Shown here piece after piece: positions 55,330-64,000 of a DNA stretch of 64,000 nt; position 1 is the stretch's first letter; each line of letters starts with the position of its first letter. A program made the translations under genes and the position numbers. This stretch comes from Buddleja alternifolia (Eukaryota; Streptophyta; Magnoliopsida; Lamiales; Scrophulariaceae): positions 20,326,569-20,390,568 of the forward strand of contig CM033395.1 of NCBI GenBank assembly GCA_019426215.1, read 5' to 3'. The notes under the pieces are model-generated. The model was not told where the DNA came from, ran no database searches, and saw nothing but the letters and a program-made list of their open reading frames with translations.

Positions 55330-56406
55330 TTCATAAAAATTTCTTTAAGCCAATAAGCTATTTTAGCAACTTCGTAAGTCGCCACTTATTCAGCTTATGT
55401 AGTTGAAATGGTTAATTCATAATTATACATTTCTCCAACTAATAGTTCCTTACATAAAAGGGTAAATACATATGTCGGTGGTGTGACCAGAATCACTATC
55501 TAAATAAATACTTGACCATGTGTAATTGATTGGTTTCAGCTTTTCACTGAGATAGATCATCATATAATATATAGTCCTTCTCAAGTACAATAATATATGA
55601 TTCACTCCTAGCCAGTGTGGTTTAGGATTTAATTGATAACAGTTGACCTTTGTTACCGCATAACATATGTTTGACCTTTGTGTAACACTCAAACCACATA
55701 AGACAATCCACAACAAAAGCATGTGGTACCTAACTCATCTGTTCTTTCTTTTGAGAAAGATTAATCTCAAGCTTAAAAAGAGATAAGCCCTTCTTCAAAT
55801 CCATCACATTATACTTCTTCATTATCTTATATATGAAGAATGTGATTAATTTAGCATTTTGTTCTTTTCAAAACATTGTTAACTTCACCTAGGTCATCTA
55901 TATCAATCTTATTAAGGCAACCAAAACTTGACAACAAATAATATTCATATATCATTCGTAATGATTAGGATATTGTTCATATATTGTACTAAGAACATAA
56001 TAACTCTCAAGATGTCTCCTATATACACTTAGTACATCTTGCATTTATTCAAATTCAAAATTTGGTAGCTTCTGATTTTGATGTTCCATGATATAGATGT
56101 TTATCTAAGTCCATAAATGGACTCCTTCAGTTTGCATACCATATGCATCATGTCTTTTCAACTAAAAAGATCACCGAGTTGTAAAATATAATATCTTTCT
56201 TGAGGTGCCCGTTCAAGAATATTGTCTTCATATCCATCTCTTAACTCATAATCATAATGAGTAGCAATGGATATGAGTATCATTCCGGATTTAAGCATGA
56301 CTACTGGCTGGAAGATTTTATCATATAAAACTTCACCAGTATCCTTGCTTTGAGGTTCTCTACCTTCCAATCCACTCCTTTCTTTGTCTTGTAGACTCAT
56401 TTGCAT
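55330..56406 (-). pseudogene. Decayed copia RT and RNase H
   Basis: Fragments in minus frames. 56158-56406 contains VVMLKSGMILISIATHYDYE, the start of the RT core. About 55965-55998 reads LVQYMNNILII where LVLYVDDILLI is expected. 55450-55722 contains SNICYAVTKVNCYQLNP and YLRRTIYYMMIYL. 55330-55415 is the VATYEVAKIAYW RNase H end. The catalytic Asp-Asp is Asn-Asn, so this RT cannot be active. Confidence 0.75.
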
Positions 56407-57079
56407 CTCATGAGTTTAATGCCTTTTGACTTCCTCTACACGTTATCAGACATACGTTACTTTGACTCATTGGCCAACATCTATATCTAGTAGAGCTACA
56501 TTGTTGCTAAGAGTGTCAGATTCATATTCAGGTTCCACCCCTAGGGTCTCCTGAAGATATCTGTCATGTCTATGACAATACTCCCACTACATTGTGGCTC
56601 ACTCATGTATATTAGATCCACAATCAATAATTATATTGGATAGATCTTATGTCCCAATTATGTTCTCAGTTATTCTAGGTTGTCAACATGTAGTATCTCA
56701 TACTATCATCCTCATAAATACAAGTTCATTTTAACTCTTGTGGTTAATCACTAGCCCATCATTCAGATACTTAGTATTCGTACTTTACAAAATACTCGTT
56801 ATGATTGAACTATAGTATTAACCACCATTTGGTTCTTTAGGACATTTTACAAACAAATATACCTTTGTCATTTATTTATCCTTGTTAAGATCCTTCCCTA
56901 ACACATGTGCTTGAACTTAAAATTAGGCTTGGCCTAATCAATGGTTCCACATGTCTCAGGAACTGACTTATAAACAAGTACAATAGGTTGCAACTATTTG
57001 AATGCAGATCCCAAAAAGAACTTGGGAAGAGTCACATAACTGATCTTACCGTTTTCTCTAATGTCCTATTTCTTGTTAT

Positions 57080-57220
57080 CTGCAACACTATTCGACTGGA
57101 GTTACCCAGTACAGTAAGTTGAGATCTTATCTCATTTGCAATTAAGAAATCCAAGAACTCTTTAGACAGATATCCATCATTGTGATCATATCAAAACGAT
57201 ATCATATGTTCATCTAATTA
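57080..57220 (-). pseudogene. Decayed copia integrase fragment
   Basis: The minus frame reads GYLSKEFLDFLIANEIRSQLT, the stretch after the second catalytic Asp of copia integrase. Flanking frames are stopped. The remaining sequence from 56407 to 58234 is presumably also pol or gag remnant, but I could not follow it. Confidence 0.55.
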
Positions 57221-59289
57221 ATTCTCGACATGAGTCTTAATAAATTTGAACCCTTCAACATTTTAAGACTTATGTATCATATACATATACAAATGCATTG
57301 AGTAATCATCTAGCATGAAAAACTCAAAAAAAAAAAAAAATCCATTGACTTAAACACGAATTGATCCACAATTACCAGTGTGAACCAATTAAATATATAT
57401 TAGCAGCACAATTGTTTTGGCTTATGGCCTCTTAGTCATTATATCTTCGACAACATGATGCGCAGACTGGTAGACCCTTGTACATCCAATGAACATTTAA
57501 GTCCATCATAAATCAGTCTTTAGATCATATCAGGATTAATATGACTTACTGCTAATCATATACTTTGTCAGCCATTAGAGATCATCTTTCTAATGGTAAG
57601 TCATATATCTGTATCTAGAATTATGAATAGAGTATTTAACAAAATCAAAAACAATATCTTTCCTAGTACGTTTAAGTATAAACAATATATTATGAATAAC
57701 TTTTATTCTTTTAAATATTAGTGAACCAAACATTCACTAAATTAATAGAAATTATATTTCTACAAATAAAGGTACATTAAGACACATTATTCAAGACCAT
57801 TTTTTTACTCTAAAGCATAAACCCCACTTTTGCTAATTGATATACTCGTACCATCTTTCTTTAGTTCTCAACATCCATTTCTTCCATAGAGTCCTGCAAT
57901 ATATAATCTCATTATTTATTGCACAATGAATTATAAAATTCACAAAAGAACAATACATGGAAGTTTAGGATCATATCCTATTGGGTTAGACTGTCAATTA
58001 TTATACTAAGGAATTCGAGTTCATTCATCCAACCCATCTTAATGATGAGTTTCTTAATCTAGTATTCCTCAGACATCTTGGTAATTTGCAACTTCTACAT
58101 TACTCCAATTTCACCACTAGATATCTCCTTTAGAAAACAATCTTTCTACAAAGACTATCTCTTGCATCACATGCTTGAGAATGTTTAACGAATTGGTTAG
58201 GATACAAAGTTTCAGTCATCTCAATGACTTTATGTTACCTGTAACATCCTATATTTTCGTCTCATAATTCTATAAGCTAAGGTAGGAGATATAATTCCTG
58301 TTAATTAGATTTCGTGATTTATTCGATTCTATTGTCTTCCTAGACTAAAGTGAATTAGGTGATACAGAATTGGTTTACTCGATCTTGTGGATATTCTTTG
58401 GCATTAAAATTATTTGGTAGAGGCTTACTTGATTTCGGCCAAAGAAAAGATTCTTCAAAACTTTGAGGATCAAATTGAAATTATTATAAAGGAAAAGGAC
58501 AATAAAATTATTATTAAGTATTTTCTTGACTGATAGTCATTTATCACCATTTAAGGACAATAACATAAAAAAACTCAATATAAAATGAATTTATGCGTAA
58601 AGGAAGTTTGAATCTCTCTTTGATTAGTTGAATTTATTGTTTATGTGGTGTGCAACCTTGAATGTTTGAATGATATGACTTGTGAAAATGATGTGTAGAT
58701 TAGTATTAGTTTTTGAAAATTGACGTACTTTTCTTCCATTGCTCTTTGCAAGGGTGCCTTTACAGGACAAAAATATAATCTACTGTTGTGTTAACGACAT
58801 CTTAAAAAAACTCCTTTCCTAATATGTTCTCCTAAGCTGACGCTGAAATGTTAAGAATACATGCTCTAGATCAGACATATTATAGATGATATCTATGGGA
58901 TAATTTTATGAAGGAGTTCATTTGGGATGAATGTTGTTGTTCTACTGTATATGTAATTGTTTTATTACTAGTACTATGAGGATGTAGGTATAGTTTTTTA
59001 CTTCCACACTAACAGTAAATGTAATTACTAAATTGTAAGTTATTGTTTTTATGCATTCATAAAATTTACTATCACTTAATTTTTCTGAAGAGGCAACTCT
59101 GTTGACTCTTGCTCAAGTAATTTACTGGTCTCAGATTGCTAATTTTTGTCTTGTCTGTCATTAGAAATCAGGGTGTGAATGACCCTCATTGTTTGTCCAT
59201 GTCATTAGTAATTGATAAGTTATTTATCATGTCATCTTTAATAATTGAATTCAAATTTATATATTTGTGTTGTTTGTTGGTTTGATTTT

Positions 59290-60223
59290 TTGTTAACAGG
59301 TCAAGTGTAAGTTGATGAAGAAAGCAAATAATTCAGAAGTCACAGATGAAGTAAAGAATCAAATTTTCTTAATTATTAGTGATTATTCTAGCTTATGTTT
59401 TATTAGTTCATTTCAATGTCCATTTAGTAGAGAATTGGTACAATGCAAAGATACATTGAGTATGGACTTAATTATTTGGTTACAAATTTGGGTATTTTGA
59501 TTGGATGGTGAAATTTGTGTAGTGTTTTTTTGTTAAAGTGTTGGGTGTTGGATTGGATGATGAAGATTGTGTTTATGTAATGTTTTTGGTTAAAGTGTTG
59601 GGCGTTTGGATTGGATGATGAAATTTGTGTTTATGTATTGTTGTTTATAAAGATTTTTACATTTGTGCACTGTTTTATTGCTGATTCCAGATTTGTGGGT
59701 GAACAATAAATTGAATAGGGGAAAAAAAAAATCAGTAATCAAAATAATACTAAAAAATTAAAATAAAATGCAAAATACTATCAACTACGGAAATCTAAAC
59801 CATAGTCTATGCCATGGGAAAACATAGGTCCTAAACAACAATACCTACGCTTATGCTTACGTAGGCATCCCTAATTTAATTTTGCCACCTTTAACTACTC
59901 TAGTAAACACGTAGGGAAAGACAAACTAATTATACCTACTGGGGCCAAAGCGTAGGCATCAGTTTATAATACCTACGGTTTTGCTTTCGGAGGTATTCTT
60001 GACCTTTTTGTCAACATCTTTTCCCACGCTGACAAAACCGTAGGCACAAGCGTAGGCCTTACATTGACTACGCTTAGCAAACCGTAGGCCATTATTGCCT
60101 ACCCTTACATTTACGACGGGGTGCAAAGCGTAGCTAAACCATAGGCAATAGCGTATTGCCTACGGTTTACACCTTTTAGCTACGGTTTGACCTCCGTAGG
60201 AAAAGCCTATTTTTTTTGTAGTG
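59290..60223 (+). mobile_element. 3' end of a CACTA (En/Spm) transposon
   Basis: Ends in TTTTTTTGTAGTG at 60223, the reverse of the CACTACAA terminus. From 59780 to 60206 it is packed with subterminal repeats in both orientations around CCTACGGTTT and GCGTAGG words, the usual transposase-binding array. Upstream, 59510-59645 has about three imperfect 60-70-bp tandem units with GTGTTGGGTGTTGGATTGG. I found no matching 5' CACTA end, so the left boundary shown is a guess, and the element may be truncated or extend toward 58600. Confidence 0.7.
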
Positions 60224-61005
60224 GCGGGATTGAACGGTGCTACTATTTTGAACCAATTTGATCAACCTGGAGATATGTTTTTATTCCGAAACTTTTTTGT
60301 ACAAAATATGTGTGTTGCAAACGTTTTAACAAAATTTGGGAGCTTTTGGAATAACAGGGGATTTTATAAAAATATTTGAATCCAGACTGGCTGTCCTAGA
60401 AAAACATTTTCGTGCAGCCATATTTTGATGACCAAATTACCAACCTAAATATGTAAATTAATTCTGAAAATATTATGGCATTTTATTCAACCTGATTCCC
60501 CTGCTACTGTGAAATTTGAGATTAAAATCATACTTTGAGTATTTATGAGGATTTTCATAGTGAAGTTGCGCCGGTAAGTAGCTTGAGGCTTATTAAAACT
60601 AGAGCATCTATACACCTACAATAACATACTAGTTTCGGTTAAGTTATATGTACCTTAGATAGAATATGATGGTGTATTTGACTAGCAAGATATGTCCGTG
60701 GTTCAAACGAGACATGAGGCGATGACGACAGGTTGTAACGGTGAGGGTTTCTCTTGTTCTTTCAATTGATCTTGCTTACCACTTTTCGTTCTTTTTATCT
60801 AATAAATCTCAGTCAAGTGTGACCTCCTAAAGTTTCGTTGATCAAACCCCTTATCCTTATCTAAGGTAAGTGTCCAACCGTGTCCCGATTTGTAGTCTAT
60901 CGTTCTTGTTTCCGCTCCCTCTCGCTCGAATACAAATTAGTGTACATATCCTAGTAGGAAACTCGTTGAAACGATTATTCTTCTTGGCTCTATTCTGTTG
61001 GCTAA

Positions 61006-61375
61006 GGGAGCTAAGTGCTATACGGGACAACGTGCCACGCGACGGCGGGGGCCACCTCTTGAACCCGTAGGAGCCACCTCTAGAATCCCAAAGCCTGCCA
61101 TCTATCAGCGATATGTTCTTCTCTTGGTCTAAAGTTTTGACTCTTAAAAACAGAGTGAAGGGAGCTAAGTGCTATACGGGACAAAGTGTCACATGACGGC
61201 GGGGGCCACCTCTTGAACCAGTAGGAGCCACCTTTAAAATATCGACACCTGAAAATTTCGCAGACTGAAGGGAGCTAAGTGCTATACGGGACAAAGTGCC
61301 ACGCGACGGTGGGGCCACCTCTTGAACCCGTAGGAGCCACCACTAGAATCTCGACACCTGCAAATCTCAAAAGGT
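61006..61375 (+). repeat. Three tandem units in solo LTR
   Basis: Units starting GGGAGCTAAGTGCTATACGG at 61006, 61160 and 61270 (spacings 154 and 110), each with CCACCTCTTGAAC and GTAGGAGCCACC. Such units are common in Tekay/Del LTRs. Confidence 0.88.
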
Positions 61376-61990
61376 GTGAAGTCTCTCGCTGGTATGGGAT
61401 AGTTGGGAGACGAAACACAATCGTATGACATGAATCTAAAGTATATAAGTTATTCATTCTGGCTTCATTATATGTTTCGTAATTGATGTTCATTGTTCTG
61501 ATAGTTTGTTTTGCCCAATGATTCGCTTGATATGTGTGATCTTGTTTCTTTTGTAATCTTCCTCTACAGATTCCATTTTACAGATAAAGGTAAAGCAAAC
61601 CGTTAACCTACCTCACTGAATCATTCAGACTCACCCCTTCTTCTTTCTTCCTTTTCAGATAAGCTTAGTATGTTAGATACGAGGGAGAAATGAGGAGTGA
61701 AAGGAAGCATTGGTTCGTTACTATTAGAGGGAGTGATGTTTTGGGATGAATGATTGGTACGTATATGTTTTAGATTGGAGATCTGTAATTGATAGAGTTG
61801 TTGTTGAATTGTGTAAAACTGATGAATGAGGTATTGTTGGTTTATTTGGAATTAATTTTTTTAGTTTCAGCAGATGAAGTATTGGTATAGTTCTGACACT
61901 TAACGCTGGCTCGAGAAAAAACGGCCTCCTGGATAGAGCTAGCGTCGTGGTGTGGCGGGCCACCAGGTGGTCGATGCGCGCTTCATTACC

Positions 61991-63595
61991 ATTCACAATG
62001 GTCGATGACAGCCAGTGATATATTGACTTTTAGAACTAAAAGAACATGTATCTATATGAACAAGTTTATATCTACCATAAATAAATACACCATCAAGATT
62101 CACATTCCACTTGACATATCTAGACCCTAGGAACTAATGTTCTCGAAAAATGATTGTGAAGGACTAGCTAATGCAATTATGAAATAAAGAAAGTATAAAT
62201 AAGTTATGAGTCGAGTCTTTAGCAATAAAACCAAATATGGAATGCACAAACCACATTTTGGTATATGCAATGATGACCTAACTTTATATATTTTCCTTCC
62301 TATCGGCAGGACCGAAAAATATAATAAGTTTAGGCGAGAACATTTCTCAGTTAATATGTTTCTCTCTTGTAATGCTTACTAAACATCATTAACCCACCAT
62401 ATCAATCTTCAGCCTTTGGAATGACATAACATAGCTCCTCGGGGAGGCTAATATGTTTCCCAATCAAGTGTACACCATTACTTAGATATTCATATGATAT
62501 TCAAGATACTCCACGGCAGCGTGATCGCACTCGTTTATGCATACTTCAATCTACCCATCAAGGATCTAATCTTGTAACCTTGAGTGAATACCTTCCTCAG
62601 GGAATAATATTCACTCGCTACACCGTTAGACCAGTAATGGAGGCCATGAGAATTCTACTCTTGAATCTCGCTCCCACTTGATATTTCGAAACTCGTGGAT
62701 TTTTCATTATCATATAATGAATACATTGGCATAATTAAATAAATAATGAGTACTAATCAAATTAGAATTTCCAAGAACTTTAATTAAAGAGGAAAAATTC
62801 AACTATTTGAATTATATGATCTCATCAAAACGTTTCTCCTCATTTTGGAAAATACTCCCACTCAACTATCATGTCAAAAACAATTTGACATCATAAATTC
62901 AATTTACATTTAAAAAATTTAAATAATACACTTGATCACATCAAGTTTTTCATATTGACCATACAATTACACATACTAATTCTTTAGTAATGTACGTATG
63001 CATTTTTAACTATTTAAACAATTTGATTTCATCAAATAAGCATACTCAAGTACTATAAAATAATCCATATTAACAGCATTGATTTAGAATCATATTCTAT
63101 AAACAAGTATTCATGCATTTAAGCACTTTAAATAATTTGATCACATCAAACAATCATTGCTTGAAGACATTAAAACATGTTAACACATATTCTTCCATTC
63201 AAACAATTTGAACGACGTGATCTCATGCTCATGAAGTATTAAGATTCAACTCTTGCACCTTACTCCCACTCAATCATCATATCACAATAATCTAAATATA
63301 TGATTGGTATAAAATATTCAACATTTAATTTAAACAGTTTAAATAAAACATTTGATCAAATCAAATCTATCATGTTGAATATAAATAAATATATTGATGT
63401 TATAAACATGCGTTCATGCTTTTAAACAATTTAAATAATTGATCTAATCTAAATAAGCATGCTTCAAGAATAACAAAATATTACATGATAAAAGCATTAA
63501 TATCTAGAATCTAATTCCATAAAATTCCATAGTATCATTTAATTTTAAACATACAACCTTGCAAACATGTCTCACACGTACGGATCAAGAGCCGA
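61991..63595 (-). other. 5' interior of decayed copia element
   Basis: AT-rich leader and presumed gag region. No frame could be followed. Repeated words (AATTTGATC/CATCAAA, ACTCCCACTCAA) recur through 62850-63450. Confidence 0.45.
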
Positions 63596-63596
63596 G

Positions 63597-63608
63597 GCTC
63601 TGATACCA
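63597..63608 (-). other. Primer binding site of decayed copia element
   Basis: The minus strand reads TGGTATCAGAGC, canonical for initiator-Met tRNA, two bases inside the LTR at 63611. Confidence 0.88.
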
Positions 63609-63610
63609 AT

Positions 63611-64000
63611 TGTTGGGAAATCGATTCAAAATCGAACCCGAATTGGTACGCAGCGGAATTAAAAGAGAGACCTAGCTCTTATGCGCACATGCATGACATC
63701 AAAAAATTAAAGCATACATACTATGGCTAAAGTAATTAATTAAACACTTTAATTTATAATAATAATAATTATTATTACTATTGCCTAATTATAGCTAGCA
63801 ATTAAAAGACTACTTAATTAAACACTTAAATTAAAATAATTAATTGCATCACTATAAAAGCAATAATAAATAAACAATAGAACATACCTTACACCGAAGA
63901 TTAGAACTCGCCGGTAGAAATCACCTCATTCGAAAATACTCTTTCTTCTTGAAGGAATCAGAGCTTGTTTTACAGCAAAGCCTCTACAAACTTGGGGAGT
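63611..64000 (-). repeat. 5' LTR of decayed copia element (partial, off edge)
   Basis: First 390 bases of the LTR, colinear with 53226 onward and differing by scattered substitutions and small indels. Confidence 0.88.

Larger units (their letters stand above)
58240..61985 (+). repeat. Solo gypsy LTR (Tekay-like) containing a CACTA fragment
   Basis: Starts TGTAACATCCTATATTTTCG at 58240 and ends CGCTTCA at 61985, with a perfect 5-bp duplication TTACC on both sides (58235-58239, 61986-61990). No internal region or second LTR is present, so it is a solo LTR left by unequal recombination. About 3.7 kb, inflated by the CACTA sequence. Without that it is near 2 kb or less. The 3' half carries three copies of a GGGAGCTAAGTGCTATACGG unit. 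Reading frames here are not supported as genes. Confidence 0.8.
53226..64000 (-). mobile_element. Decayed Ty1/copia element (5' LTR runs off window)
   Basis: Minus-strand element with a 3' LTR at 53226-55056 and the 5' LTR starting at 63611. The primer site is next to the 5' LTR at 63597-63608, and coding remnants of RT, RNase H and integrase lie between. The interior is enlarged by a solo gypsy LTR (58240-61985) that itself holds a CACTA fragment. Pol is heavily mutated, with catalytic residues lost. Confidence 0.85.

Overview
This window is plant nuclear DNA, almost certainly from a flowering plant (eudicot-like). It contains one intact spliced host gene set in dense, nested LTR retrotransposons and non-autonomous DNA transposons. 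Nothing bacterial or viral was seen, and no tRNA or rRNA gene was recognised.

Layout. (1) 1-22224 is a rearranged SIRE-type Ty1/copia cluster. Copy A lies on the minus strand (gag to RNase H, 5' LTR truncated at about 6378). It is joined head-to-head to copy B on the plus strand (RT-RNase H, a very long post-pol ORF, 3' LTR 20672-22224). B's post-pol ORF is split by a complete nested Ty3/gypsy element (8929-16274, duplication GTTGT) that carries gag and protease but no polymerase. (2) 22225-25371 is the 3' part of a Tekay/Del-like chromovirus, cut on its left by copy B. (3) 25640-37511 is a degenerate inverted pair of LTR-like arms, split by a full-length minus-strand copia element (26905-35914, duplication ATTAC). 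The left arm holds a perfect 52-bp-stem hairpin. (4) 38205-40127 is a stack of three non-autonomous DNA transposons ending about 220 bp before the next ATG. (5) 40348-46491 is the host gene, a PRP3/RDM16-like U4/U6 snRNP protein: six exons, all introns GT-AG, 799 codons. (6) 47761-49115 is a Reina-like chromovirus remnant. (7) 50308-53035 is a Mutator-like element with long terminal inverted repeats, a 9-bp duplication and an internal palindromic array of about 13 units. (8) 53226-64000 is a decayed minus-strand copia element whose 5' LTR runs off the window. A solo gypsy LTR (58240-61985, duplication TTACC) lies inside it, and that LTR contains the 3' end of a CACTA transposon.

Most coding capacity is dead transposon pol. 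Many lesions look like C-to-T or G-to-A changes, as expected after methylated-cytosine deamination. The most interesting signals are the oversized post-pol ORF of copy B with a short AGCGY motif dense across the same element, the roughly 180-bp repeat family shared by two DNA elements flanking the host gene, the palindromic promoter-proximal motifs in the nested gypsy LTR, the perfect hairpin, and the transposon-built promoter of a gene whose Arabidopsis homologue acts in RNA-directed DNA methylation. All coordinates, frames and homologies were read by eye.
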